Positions 25,001 to 37,560 are shown, numbered from the stretch's first letter. The stretch: DNA of 64,000 bases from Apus apus (GCF_020740795.1 NC_067291.1:17889780-17953779), one strand, 5' to 3'. Translations and numbers: made by a program. Notes: generated by a model from the sequence alone, not told the origin.

Positions 25001-28000
25001 AGGCAGGTGCTTTGAGATCTGCTGCGTGGGCATTTGCACGTTTGGCACACCCTGGAAAAGGCAGCACTTGCTGACTTCTAGGCCTAACTAATCAGACTCG
25101 GCCGTCTTGCTCAGAGTTGAAGATCCCCAGGAGCTGGAAAAGGCACTGAGAGATAGCACAAGCTATGCTCCTGCTTTCCACTGTGCAGGAGCAGTATTTT
25201 TCCACTCCTGTCACAGGTCTTCTGACCACCAGCTACATAAGCGATGTCTACATGGTCTTTTGAAGGCAGATACGAGCTTACTCTGGCTGCTCTCCAAGAG
25301 AACCAGAAGCCATGTAGCTGCAGCTAATGTGTTACATGCCCACATTACTGTGGCCTGCTGAGAAGCAGGATATTAGCTTGGGCTTGGGGCTCTGGCCAGC
25401 TCAGACCCTGAGTAAACCAAGTTTTCATCTGCATGCAGGAAGGCATGTAGACAAGGACAGCATAGGATTTGGGAAGCTGTTTTTATTATTGCTTAGGGCA
25501 GGTTAGCTGTCCCCGTGGAGATCAGGTAGACACAACTTACTGTGCATCCTGCCCTGAGCACGAAGAGCAGCACCACATGGTTGGCCTCAGAGCCAGCCAG
25601 CTTCTCAGTGGCCAAAGAAAACGGCTTTGTGGGCTTGATCCAAATTCTGGGGGCCTCCAGTTGGCTGTCCCTGTTGTAGGCATACCCCGAGTTTCTCTCT
25701 TTTGTTTTGGATGGCAGTGACTTGTTATGGACAGGGAGGGGTTTGAATTCAGTCTTCACTGGCTCTGTAGGTTTCTGCAGGAGCTCTGTAATGTGACATC
25801 TGATTGTCCACATGGAATTCTGAGCCATGAAGGTGCATATGCACATGTAGTCTGTGCAGTCCACCTCTCAACTAAGAAGAGAGGCTGTCCTCATTTTGAA
25901 TGGACATCTTTCTTGGTCTTTTTCTTCCTAAAAATTTTACGTTGTCTTAATTTTGAAGTGCTTCACCTAAGAAATTTCCCCGTGTTCCTATTTGATGTTA
26001 ATGAAGGACCGTGTGTGTACATCTATATGTGTGTGCACATGCTGTGCATAATACAAGAAAGCAGCTGTGCATGTATGTAAGTACATACACAAAATTAAGT
26101 CTTGCCTACCTTAGAATGATATGTAAAGATATTAAGGATGTACAGCAACAGCTAAATGCAGTAAGTATTCTGTGTACTGTGCAGCACCATGGAGCAGTGA
26201 ATCAGGGACCTCTTTTACCTTTCACCCACAATATGTAGCCCTCCTCTTCTCCTCTTGTGTTTCCCCATCTGTAACATTTCTGGATCATTGAAGCATTTCA
26301 AAAGCAGGAATTTGAGTAACTGTCTCAGTTCCTGAGGATAGAACCACAATTTGAAGAGGAAAAACCTTTAATTAAAATAGACTCATCAGGTGAAATCCTG
26401 GACCTGTTAGGGTAAATGGCATAACTCTCACTGATCCTCCATGGGGTCAGGATTTTGCTCATACCTTGTAACATTTACCTTTTCTGAATGTGAGACATTA
26501 GTCCTATAAGGGAATAGATAAGCTAAAAATAGAAACCAGTCTGACCTAAAATAGTTTGACATCCCTTTCATAGTGCTTATTGTCTGAGAATACATCTAAA
26601 TGACATCTTGATTAATCCTGAACAGAGGAAAATTTGATTCATTGGAAAGAACTGGGATTGCACCAATCATTCATTACCAGAAGCTACACAGACATGGACT
26701 CAGTGTGCAATGTTTCCAGTAGAACTTTATTTGCAAGCTGTCAGATTCATCTGCCATTTTCCCAGCTACTTTGGTTCACTTCTGAGCAACCTGGATGAAA
26801 CATTCCAATCCGGTCCATGTGGGCTATCTTTTTTACTTTACTAAAGCAACTTTTTCCTCTGCCTTTTACTGAAAACAAAACAGTCACACCCAGTCAGGTT
26901 GCTTTGAGCAGCTTTTAAGAGAGATGTCAGTTGCACTTAGCACACAGCTGGGGCCACAGTGAAGCTGTGTAAGTGCCTGAGCTGTTCAGCTGGAAATTAC
27001 ATCTTGTGCAGGAACCTAAATGTCAAGTTCTCCAGTGCCCTTCACAGCCAGAACTCCGACAACTCCCCTTTTCCCATGACTCTTCTTCACTTTCCTACAG
27101 ATGTAACTGTGCTTTCCTTCAGATATAATAAATCATCTATGGGAATGCCATGATCTAAAGCAAAGGGAGCTGTCACCCAAGACTTCAGATGACACTTAGC
27201 CACATCAGCGAGTAAACACAGCCCACAGGAAAGATGCCTTTTAGAGATGCACTGTTTGTGTCAGCAGTGCTAAAACTAATGAACCAAAACAATGAGGGGG
27301 AAAAGGGAATCATCAGATGAAGCTAAAGCGATAGGCTAGAAAGTCAGCTTGGTCCAGCAAATTTTTGAGCAAATTTTTGGGACAGTGCATAAATTATATT
27401 TTCCATAAGCAATAAGACAGCACATACTCCCAGCCTTGTGATGAGAAAGTACTAAAAGAAAGACTAAATGTAACCATGTGAAGAGAAAGGAGCAGGAGTG
27501 AATGTGTTTCTTATTTTGGAACCTTCTCATGGCAAACAAGCCAGACTTGAGCCAGAATTTTCAGGACGCAGAAGGAAGTTGGAACCGTTACACCACCACA
27601 TGGCTCATGAGCAAGCTGGCATGAAGAAAGGGATCAGCTATACATTGTTTAGAAGGAGCCACACAGACCATGCAGTGTAGCATGCGTCCCCAGGGCATAT
27701 GGAGGCACTATCAACAGTCAGTGGAACTGGTCCAAATTTACAGCAATGGTAGCTGAACAATAATTTCGCTCTTCACGATGGAGAAACAAAAACGTGCACC
27801 AGAAGAAAAAAAAGAAACAACTGGAGTTAGGGTATGGAAATGGTGCTGGGGAGATGGTTTTGCTTTACTTGCTATTGCTGGTTCCCTCAGTTCTGGCTCT
27901 TGTCTAGTTAATTTTCTGTTGGACCACTTCTTAAATAGTAATGCTCTGAAAAAACCTTTCAGATCACTAACATGATGAGAGGAAAACGGTGTTAGCTACA

Positions 28001-29992
28001 GTTCTTATGTTCGTGGTTACTTCATGTCGATGCAAACAAAAGTGCTTGGTCTTGAGTTAACAAAAGCTGTGGTTTAGGTTTTCTTCCTTCAGTGATCCCT
28101 GAATTATGCTTGCATGCATAATTTGGTACTAGAGGCAGAATAAACATCAACTGTAGTAGCTGAATTTTTAAGGTTAATATTAAGGCTAAGTACATAAGAT
28201 TTTCTTCTGAAGAAAGCATGTATATTCTGGTTGAGGGGGAAGATGAAAACTATGTCTGTGAGAGCAATGGCTGATGGCTTAGTTCTGCATGATAAAATAA
28301 ATAACTTTGATTAACTTCAAGCTCCAGTACCTCAGATGTTTGTTGTCACAGAGCAGCAGCTTGGCTGATTGGCAGCTCTGGTTTAGTCGACATGTGTTAA
28401 CAGAAATTGCTCAATTTACATGGAGTACTTCAATCTGCTGTTTCAGAAGTTTCTGTCCCACATAGACGAGCATTTCAGCTTTTGAATAAGTGGAGGACTT
28501 GTGAGGGTCATTAAAGAAATTGCTAAAGCTTCTGAAAATGCTATAGGCCAGATTGCTGGCTGAGAAGCATAGCATGCACGTGTCACTGCAGATACTTCTC
28601 AGATAATAGCACTGATTGAGATTTTAATCTGGACAAAGTGCTGGAGGCAACTTTCTTTCCAACACTCAATTATCCTGATAATCATATGCTTATTTTTTTT
28701 TCTGTGTTCAAAATGTGTGGTCTGCTGCAACTGTGCAGTGTGCAGAGAGTGCTGTTTGGAATGAAAGGAAACAAAAAACCACAACAGAGAACAAAATTCA
28801 TGCTCTGACAAGGGGCACTTACAGCACAAGTCCCATAGCATGGAGGACAATGTGTCTTTACCTTGGAAGCAAAGTAACCCCCATGAGAAAGGGCTGCATT
28901 TCTTCCTGCAGGCTGCAGGACAACTCAACAGCCACAGAGGAATAAATTTGCAGCTCAGCTTGCTGCTAGGACTATGGAGTATGTTGTAGGAGCAAGGCTA
29001 TCATTTTATTGTGTGTATTCATCTTGTGGCCTCCCTAGTGGGATGCAGATCCACAACAGAGTCTTCTCAAATCTCACACAACACAAAGAATTCCGAGTAG
29101 TTTCCCACGGACTTTCTCCATAAAAAAATTTCTTAGAAGAGATAACTCCGCCAGGAAATGGGAACCAGGGGGACAAATTCCTTCATTGAAGTCAGTCTCC
29201 CATTGGCAAAAAAAAAAAATTGTCCCTATATGACTAATCCAACTATGCTTCCCTAATTTTTGTAACAGTTTCTAGGGATGAAGGGTGAAGCCATTTGAGA
29301 AAATCAAGCTTTGTTTGCTTTTTATTCACAAGGCATTATTCTGCTAGGTTGAATTACTAATAAAACTTCATTTATTAAAATTTAAGAAACCTAGGTTTAC
29401 TTTTCAGCATCCAGATCATCTTCTGATCCTTAATACTTTTCATCATGCTGGAGGAATGAAAACAAACTCAGCTGTTTCATGTTTGTTCACAATTGACTTT
29501 TACCAGGAGCATGTTAGCATTGTTACATGCTTATTATTAAATGATGGCAGAGTGCACGTTTCTGAGACAAGCAGAATGTCTGTCCTTACCTTCACCAGTT
29601 TACAACTGGAGCTGACAGAGCCTGCCCAGTCTGCCAGGAGAGATGGAGAAGGTATTGTTGCTTTCATAGCTACCTCAGTCCCTCTCCAGATTGTCTGCAG
29701 AGGTAGCTGTGAATTTGGCTCCTCTTCTTTGTTTATGTGTCCAATTGTATCTGTTGCTTGACCTGAGTGTACACGCCCTTGGCAACTCGCAGATTTTTGG
29801 CTTTTTATGGCCAGTTGAAAGTCTTTCCATTTACGTTAGATTAAGCTGTATTTGATTTAGTTAAGTTAGTGCTGGGTAGCCACCTTTATTCTGGACTAAG
29901 AGTGATTTGTGTCTATGTACCTTAAATCCATTCCTAATTGACTTGCACTAACACCTGATTTATGCCCTCAATGATCCCATTTTAGCCCACAG

Positions 29993-30198
29993 CTCTTCCA
30001 GCCGCGTAACGAGTCATGGCACAAGGGCAGCAGCAGCAGCAGCAGGGTGACTGCAGCCAGTGTGAAGTTGGGTTCTGTGTCTCAGCCGCACCTCAAGGCC
30101 AATGAAAAGAAAAGTCTGAACTGGTTTCTTCCACCCGAGATTGCCACAGGCCACGAGCAAACACACATGGTCAATTACTGCGGCTCAGTGGATGCGTG
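29993..30198 (+). CDS. candidate internal coding exon of an unrecognised protein
   Basis: An acceptor (AGCCCACAG) precedes 29993 and a near-consensus donor (GCGTG then GTAAGTTG) follows 30198. The frame between them is open and gives about 68 residues. It contains a Ser5 run encoded by a CAG repeat (30028-30045), a Lys-rich stretch (KANEKKSLNWFLPPEIA) and a Cys near the end. A second acceptor only nine bases further in (after 30001) keeps the same phase, so the exon could start at 29993 or 30002. The exon ends in phase 2. Local GC and CpG content exceed those of the flanks, as expected of an exon. The frame is bounded by a stop at 29972 and would stop at 30200 if unspliced. I do not recognise the protein family. 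The strong acceptor before 32362 is in a compatible phase and could give a short final exon. Alternatives are a lineage-specific or non-coding transcript, or chance. Confidence 0.35.
30028..30045 (+). repeat. (CAG)6 trinucleotide repeat
   Basis: Six CAG units lie inside the candidate exon. In the proposed frame they are read as AGC and encode five Ser; the other frames would give Gln or Ala. Short CAG runs of this kind are common in low-complexity regions of vertebrate nuclear proteins and can vary in length between individuals. Confidence 0.95.
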
Positions 30199-30267
30199 GT
30201 AAGTTGTCAAGCGTGTCGGTGCGTGCATGAGATCACTCATTCATGTATTCAGACCCTGAAAGCATCA

Positions 30268-30329
30268 CTGTAAACTGGTCTTACATAAACAAGTGTAACT
30301 GTAAACTGGTCTTACATAAACAAGTGTAA
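30268..30329. repeat. perfect 31-bp tandem duplication
   Basis: The 31-bp unit beginning CTGTAAACTGG and ending AACAAGTGTAA occurs twice head to tail with no mismatch (30268-30298 and 30299-30329). Perfect identity of the two copies suggests a recent duplication, or an assembly or sequencing artefact. It lies 70 bp downstream of the candidate exon. Confidence 0.95.
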
Positions 30330-32361
30330 CTGTGGACATGGACACATGGACAAATTAGTGTGGGGATAACAAGTCTTTATGTGTCAGCTTTTCCCATATG
30401 CATTCCTGCATGAAATGCCAGGTGATGTGAGGTAGCCTCATCCTCTTTTACCCAGGGGGAAGGTATAGCTAAGGCATGGTAAATTCAGAGCCTGGCTTCT
30501 GCTGCAGTAATGGTTTTAACCTAGTTTAGAACAGTTCAGCTTGGCTAAAGTGTAATAAAACAGATTTAAACCACTTCTACACCAGTTAAACTACCTATTG
30601 CGTACTTTGCTCTTTGCCTAGGTGGTGGAGTTTTGCAGGTCGACTCTGAATTAAGAGCCGACTTGTCGTTGACTACACTGAGCAGTATTTTACAGAAAAG
30701 TCTGAACACCCTTCATTTCAGAGTCTAATGTAAAGATGAACTTGCATTTTTCTTACAAAAAACCAACTGTAAACACAAATCCTAAGACCATCAGTGAAAG
30801 AAATCCAACAATCCCAAACTTTCAGTCTTCCTCCCAGATAACACTAGTTTACTGACTCCAGCCCGTGGGAGAGCTAACAAGAAATTTGCTTTTTTTCAAA
30901 GAGGAACACAAGAAGATTTCCTACACTGAAATGAGAGGTACAAAAGCTCCAAACCCAGGATGAGTCCAGACCCTTTCAAGCTCTGACTGGCGCCAAGGAA
31001 ACATAGGATCAAACACCAAAACTTTGGATGCTTTTCCTTTTTATTCAATAACTTGAACTCAGTCTCTGTTAGTCTTTCTCTGCTTCCATATAATGGAAGA
31101 TATCTCAAGTGATTCAACACATGGCTGGAGGAGCAGGCATTATTATCTCAGTTAACATGGACACGTTTTGAACGCTGCTTCTCACTCTGCTATCAGCCAC
31201 CACCACCTCTGCAGTAATGTGACAGCAAGAGAAATAGGATGGGAAGGCGATAAAGTTTGCCCACGCAAGAAGGAAAGAACTTTCTGTCCAAAGCCAGCTG
31301 GCTTGGCTTGAAAATGAAATGGCATTTTAGCACGAGGTGACCTGTTTACATGTGCACTGGAGCTCTGTCTCAAAACGCTTGTCCTAGATGCAACAGCAGG
31401 GTCTGTGAAGGAGTTTATCACCAAGTAACCATAGGAAACAGGTGAGCTGTCTCAGTGCCAGTTTGTCTTCTAAACTGTGTGACAGATAAAAAACCATCCT
31501 CAGAGCTTGCAACAAATGTGCTGCCGCATTTCATGGGTAGAACTGAGCGTATTTTTAGTAAAGGGTTGAGAAAGTATGCAATAATCCTAAATCAGAGCCA
31601 AGAAAACCATAAACCCCTTAACAAATGCCTGTTCAGATAGAGACTTGGGAATGCACACCCGTTCATCCACCCCAACGCTTTGGTTACATTTTTAAGGCTT
31701 GTTTTCCAAACTGAAGCAAACCTCCAACGGAGGATCAATGGCATTTTTGCCTTACCTGAAAGGGCCAGAGGAAACAGGGAAGCTGATGCCTGTTATTTAT
31801 CCTGTGGGGACACAGACCTATCACCTAGGTGTACCTCCAGGAAAATCAATGGGAAATACATCAATGACATATTTGTAATGAAGAGTCCAGACACCATCAT
31901 AAAGATCCAAAATGCACCTTGTAAAGCACCCAAGTTTAAGAAGTGAACTTTATTTCATATTTTCCTTTAGAAGTTTATTTGTTATGTCTTGTGCTTTGGA
32001 ACAGGTCATGCAGAGCCATTGTGAGCTCTGTGTATGAATCTTACAAGATCAGGGCAATAAAATGTGCCTTTTCATACGTGCAGTTTGATGAGCAGAGTTT
32101 ACACTGAAGCAGATAAAATGCAGGGGAAAATACATATAAGCTTAAAATTGCATTTTAAGAGCAGCACTAACTGATTGCAGTGGGAGCTGAGGGTGCTCTG
32201 CACAAGTCAGGAGCAGCTTACCTGGTTTTTAAGAGTTCCACAAGTCTTTTGGCACTTGAAGAGGCCTCATCAACTTCAAATCTACTTTTAAAAGTAGCTC
32301 AAAGATTTTTCAGGTAGTATGGTCTCCTATATCTATTTCTGTCCCTTTTGTTTCCTCACAG

Positions 32362-32485
32362 CATGGAATACTGACCACACATGTTGCTGTCAAATATAGA
32401 AATTAAACTTACAGAAAAAGGGAGACGTTTTCTCTTTAATCTCTTGGAAAAATTTCTAGAATAAAGCATAGTTCTTAAGTTGATA
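32362..32485 (+). CDS. candidate short terminal exon with poly(A) signal
   Basis: A long pyrimidine tract (TTTCTGTCCCTTTTGTTTCC) ends in CACAG at 32361, one of the strongest acceptors in this part of the window. If joined to the candidate exon ending at 30198 in phase 2, the next codons would read Cys-Met-Glu-Tyr and then TGA at 32372-32374. The coding part would thus be only 13 bases. An AATAAA signal follows at 32460-32465, which would give a short 3' UTR. The pieces fit together, but each occurs often by chance and no homologous C-terminus comes to mind. Confidence 0.2.
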
Positions 32486-34333
32486 ATATCCCTTTAAGAA
32501 TTTATTTGCCAGGTAATGTTAGAAGAAAAAATACTTCTAAGGTCAGTATGAACATTAAAAAGACTCCCTTTAAAATCAGTGTCAGATCTGTATTAGAGAG
32601 AATGGCAAGCAGTGTTTGAACAGATCTCCAAATATATTCTGCACCTTAAAAATGCAAATAACTTTAAAATGCTTTACAGTGATTTCTAGCTCTTTGGAGA
32701 AGGGGCAAGAACTATCCTAAGAAATACTTCCTTGCATGAAAACAATAAAAATAATTTAGTGTTGCAATATATGACAGTCATAATATGTACAAAGCTACAA
32801 AATTATTAACAGATGAAGCCTGTAGTTTTTGAATAATGTAGTAAATATTTTTTTGAGATGAGTGAAATAATACAATACCATCAGAAAAGTACATTTTAAT
32901 AACAAAAATATTGAACGTAACTATTTTTCTTTAGATCTGCTAAGCAATCTGTGTGTTCTCCATAAGATGTCAAACTATACTGTGCATATGTACACTTTGC
33001 TCTCTCTATAAATATACATGTGCATGACACATTTCTAAGAGCAGTAAATGAGTGCTGGGGAAATACAGAAACAATGAAGCTCCTAAGAGAGGCTTATTTT
33101 TTCAAGTTATTAAAAGAAGGTGGCAAGCATTCATGAGGATATGAAAATTTAAAGCCGTCTGCAGGAAACTCTGAAAACCTCTGGTTAAGGCTGCTGCCAA
33201 AAAATCTCAGCTATGTTATGTCAGAATATTTAATTGCAAGCTGAAGTTTTAATGAATGGAAAGATATGGCAAAAAGCAGGAAGTTTTTGAAGCAACATAG
33301 AGCAACCATGAAAATAAAATACCAAAGGTTGCAATCTTGAATGCTGTTGGAAGCAGGAATTTCCATCCAGACTCTGACTCCTTTTCCTACTGTGCAGAAT
33401 TTGCCAGCTGTCTGGCTGAGGAGAGGTAAAGCTGTTCTGGGTATCTTCTCCTGGGCTCAAGGCAGCACTTGTTAAGTCTCTGTGAAGAAGTCAACTTCTT
33501 TGCATTTATTATTATGGGTGTTTACAGAAATGCACCTTAGGAATAAGGGGAGGAAAGGCAAATGTCAGAGTGCATTAAATGCTGTATTTTCTTTACTTTC
33601 CAAGAAGCTTGCTCACAGCATGATGTTACTATTTATATCAGAGCTCTTAAACCCAGCTGTTGGTTCATGTTAACATGCAGAACGGTGAGGAAATCCCAGC
33701 AGAGGAGCGTGAACCCCAGAGAGAGCTGCTCTCTTTGTGAGGACTTAGAAAATATCACAAGTCTTGCTGAGATGTGGATCAGGCCTTCAGTCAGTGAGGC
33801 AGGTCATACAAATATTTCTCTGTGTTGATCCTCCAGTATTTGGAAGGACAACAGCAAAGCAAAGTGAAAAGTGCCAAATGCTACAAGAGACAACTACTTC
33901 AGATAACTTAGCTTGAACCCCTGGCTGGAAAAGTTTGAAAGAGAACTTTTACCTGGAACTCAAAACTAGCAAATCTACTGTACACCCACATTACAGCATT
34001 CTTAGACAAGCTGTGTCTGATCTAATCTTATGTACCTTGGCCACAAGTTCTGGAAAAACAAATATTCCCAAGGCAATCAGATTACTGAATGTACAATATA
34101 ACGATGTGGAAATATTAGTGGTTGACAGAGGGCAGTTTATGAAATGGATTGAGTGAATTTAATTCAAGCATTGTCAGGCAACGTGGACTTCACTAAAACA
34201 GGGAAATCTTTACTTGATTGTATCTGTCTTTAGCAGAACACCAGTGTAGGAGCAACTCTCCCAACCACAGGCAGTGAGGTCGGGGGAGTTTGTTCCAAGC
34301 CAGCTTTCTGAGAGCACAAGTCTGTTTCTGAAG

Positions 34334-34350
34334 TGGTCACCAGGGGGTTA
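34334..34350 (+). promoter_or_regulatory. CTCF-like motif, forward
   Basis: TGGTCACCAGGGGGTTA matches the CTCF core consensus TGGCCACCAGGGGGCGC at 13 of 17 positions, including the full ACCAGGGGG centre. It lies about 3 kb upstream of the CpG-island promoter and points toward it. CTCF binds such sites to set loop anchors and insulators. Occupancy is inference. Confidence 0.45.
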
Positions 34351-37313
34351 ACAGGGTTACCCAAAGTGTTACTGGAAAGGAACCATTATCTGCTCCTCTC
34401 TGATTTCCTGCTCTCTAGGTGGGAGTCCCCCCTTCTCCTATCCTTTGTTTCTAATACAAGTCCCCATCCTGAAATGCTGTGAGTACAATTTGGTTTTGTT
34501 GCAATAAGTAGTCCTTTACAAATTCTTCATTCATAGAGTATTTCCACCATTGTAAGTGAAACAATGTTAGGAATTAATCTGGCCTGTGATTTTGAGAAAC
34601 CTGGTTCTTAAAGGCCTGTTCTTAAGACTCTCCTTCCCTATGAAGGATAGCTTAATTGTTTGGCAAAAGCCACGTAACATCCCCTACTCCTCTTACTTAT
34701 AATTTTAAATGTCCTGCATTTTCTTTTTATACAAAGTTCACCTTTAGAAGCTTGAGAGTTAAGAATTTTTCTCCAGGACACAAGATTGAAAAGCAGGTTT
34801 CTGGAATATAAGAAACATTTTAAAAAAGGAGGCCTGAGGAACAGCCCCAGTACATTTCTAGAGTGCTTTGTAAGAAGGTCCTAAAATGTAAGTTAAAAGT
34901 TAGTGGAGATACAATTTTGGTGGTGCCTCCAAAATACCTTGGATGGGTGGGTGGAAATGCACTGGCATGGAGATGCAAGGGAAAGCTTTATTGCCATAAC
35001 AACTGCTGGATAATGACTCTATTCAACTGCGAGAATATTTAGTTAAAATTAATACCACTGGTGCTTCTTTTCTCCAGTTTTCCTTGTATTTGCTGTTTCT
35101 CTGGGTTTATTTCTCCTTGGATATAATGGAAATTACACTGCCCTGCTGTTCGGCCGAGGGAAGAGATTTCAGGTGGCTTTTTTTCAGTCTCTGGGTTGAG
35201 TGTAAGATGGGCAGAAATGCACGCAGCAGTTGTTCTCTTCTCTCTCAAGAGTGATCCTAGCAGATGCTTGTGATGATTTTTCACTTGTCATATTGACACT
35301 CCAGTGTGATGTTCTCTCGAGCTTTGTCATGTTGCTGCTTCTACAGTCTTAGAAAGATCATCATTTTTTTCTCTGCAGTGTGGATTTTTCCTCATCACCT
35401 TTGGATTATCCAGGTGCATTTTGCCTTTGCGGTTGTGCTGGAAATGATGGCCACATTCTGCATCAGGTTTCAAGTCGTGTAGTGATTTTAGTCATTTTGG
35501 TATGCTAATTCTTCTCTGATTTTATTCGTGTCACCCTCAGGGGTGGTATTTTTCGTTTCTGCTGTTGTGACATGTGAGAACATCTGTGACCTCCCTGCCA
35601 CCCATTCTTTTTCACGAGGCAGTCCCAGGAGGGCTCTGCAGGAGCAGATGTCACAGCACATCATCGCGGAGGGAAAACAACATCTGTAATTTCAATTGGA
35701 TGCCATATTTTGCACTTCCTCTTCTCAATTGTTACACAGGGCAGTGTTTCCATTGGGGGAGGAATGTGTTTCAGTGGGAAAGGCTCTGCTCTCTACCCCT
35801 TAACTATTGTTTGCAAAGCATGTATAGAAATCCTTGAGCAACACATGCTCTGCTTATTCTTGTAGTGCCACTGGAAAGGACAAATTAGAGCCAATTATTT
35901 CTCTTTTTGGCTTCCTGCTCTATTTTTGCCAGCTTAGAATAATATGATTACAAACTAAAAATAATGAGTATATCCAGAAGTCCCTGCTCAGGCCTTTCTT
36001 TGGTGTCTGACTCTATTCCCACTGACTTTTATAACTTAAATAACGAATTCAGGATTTTATCTAACATCTTTTCAGCATATTTTTGCCATGAGAGGATTTA
36101 ATGCTATTAATAATTAGATTTTAGGAACAGACCTTACACATATTATGGATGATAAGTATAGGGAGGAAGAAGAGAATAAACCATATTCATATTAAAGAAC
36201 AGTGACATTTGGACTCCATGTTGGGAATTGTAACAAAACTGTATGTATTTAAATCTCTTCCTCTTTACTGTAGGTCAGCTTGGAATTATGATAGTATTTA
36301 GTTATTTATTTCACTTTCACACTTATTAGCTTTGTCCTAGATCCACAGAAGTGCATAATCTTGTGCTTTTGTTTTAAATGAAAGGTGGATGTTTCAGAAG
36401 TTGTTCAACTTACTGACCATGTATTTAAATCCCAAGTGAACTGTACGTTACAAATTCTGAACCTCAAACTCGATGTGAACTGTGAATTACTGCATTCATT
36501 TGAGCTAAATGTTTGGAAATGGGCAACAGGAGTCTACAATCATTTTTGAGGAATGATCCTGAAGGATCCTTTTTCCTTCCAGTGGTGTGGTTATCAGATT
36601 GAGAGTTGGCCATTCCTGGCATCATTTTTTTGCATCCTGTTTTCTAATATTTCGTGGGGCTACCTTTTTGTACTGAAGTTAATGATACAGTCTTCCAAAT
36701 ATAAAGAACAGCCTCTGATTTCTGTTTTACAGAGAAAGCATCTTTGATTCTCATCTCCTGAACAAGAGATGTGCACTCTACATTAGTAATTTAGTGCCTT
36801 AAATGTCTCCCATCGTTTCATTCCCAGGCTGCTGGTATCTTGCAGGATAAATCTGGAGAAGCTGGAGGGCTCAGATGGTTTTTGGCAAGTATCTTTTCAT
36901 CATCAGAATTTTATTTTTGGGTCATTCTTCAGCTGCTGCCTTCTGTGAAAGAGAAAAACACCAATTTTATGTTTTTTATTATGTATTCTCAAGTAGTCTT
37001 TTCTACTTAAAGTAGAATTAATAGGAACTTTGACAGAGATCATGTGAGGTGGAGATGGATGGAGGAGGAACCAAGGTGGACTGTCACCTGAGGCTGAAAG
37101 TGAAGACAGAGCTCATGTCTTCTTAGAGCAGGGATTTCCACAGAAAGTCTGTAAGAAAAAAACATTTACAATTAATTTTTTTGGGGGGGTGTATGTGTAT
37201 AATGGGCAGGGGGTGGTTTCTGTGAGGATGATGGAGCTAGTGAGGTGGTAACCCGTTAGTCTTGGTCTTCTGCTGTCTCCAGTGACCAGGTCTTGCAAGG
37301 GGGACGAGGGACC

Positions 37314-37560
37314 ACTTACTGAGACTTGCGTTCATTATCTCAAGGACGTGTTTTTGGACCCGAAGCCCAAAAAGCAGTGCCTTGCTGGAGAGACGAGCGC
37401 AGGGCCGGGGCGGGGAGCGGCTGCGCGGCACAGGCGGGGCTCTCCCGCTCGGGTGCCTCGTCCTGAGGCCGGGGTCGGTGTGGGGGGGCCGTGTCGGGGG
37501 GCAGGGTGCGGGGGCCCTGTCGGGGCCGGGGTCGGGGCCGCGCTAGGCCCGTTCCCGCAG
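37314..37560 (-). other. possible first exon of a divergent minus-strand transcript
   Basis: On the minus strand a good donor (CTCA then GTAAGTGG) lies at 37319-37314, just inside the left edge of the CpG island. An exon running leftward from a start near 37500-37600 to 37320 would be spliced here. CpG islands with NRF1, NF-Y and X-box sites commonly drive two divergent transcripts. No minus-strand coding exon was identified further left, so the product could be a non-coding RNA. The right boundary is a guess. Confidence 0.2.
37471..37537 (+). other. G-quadruplex-prone G-run cluster
   Basis: Several runs of three to seven G (GGGG, GGGGGGG, GGGGGG, GGGGG, GGGG, GGGG) are separated by short spacers, satisfying the usual four-run G4 rule more than once. 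A second cluster is at about 37673-37690 and 37715-37732. Such runs are common at CpG-island promoters and associate with nucleosome-free DNA and R-loops. Confidence 0.7.

Larger units (their letters stand above)
14034..29992. other. non-coding sequence, no gene recognised
   Basis: No exon chain is visible. The longest open frame, 196 codons on + at 17536-18126, lies in pyrimidine-rich DNA. It is rich in Cys, His, Trp, Ser and Pro without any domain or repeat, as expected from translated non-coding DNA. Other frames are shorter and often overlap on opposite strands. Possible ancient repeat relics at 19103 and 22330 and a conserved-looking AT-rich block near 24780-25000 are listed separately. 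A GT/CA-rich stretch of alternating purine-pyrimidine lies near 26020-26090. Confidence 0.5.
30330..37379. other. intergenic or intronic sequence upstream of the CpG island
   Basis: Apart from the candidate short exon at 32362 and a CTCF-like motif at 34334, no gene is evident. The open frame at 31680-31946 (+, 88 codons) has no recognised domain and no clear splice context. GC falls through this interval compared with the left part of the window before rising sharply at the island. A G7 run with adjacent GTGTATGTG repeats lies at about 37180-37200. Confidence 0.5.
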
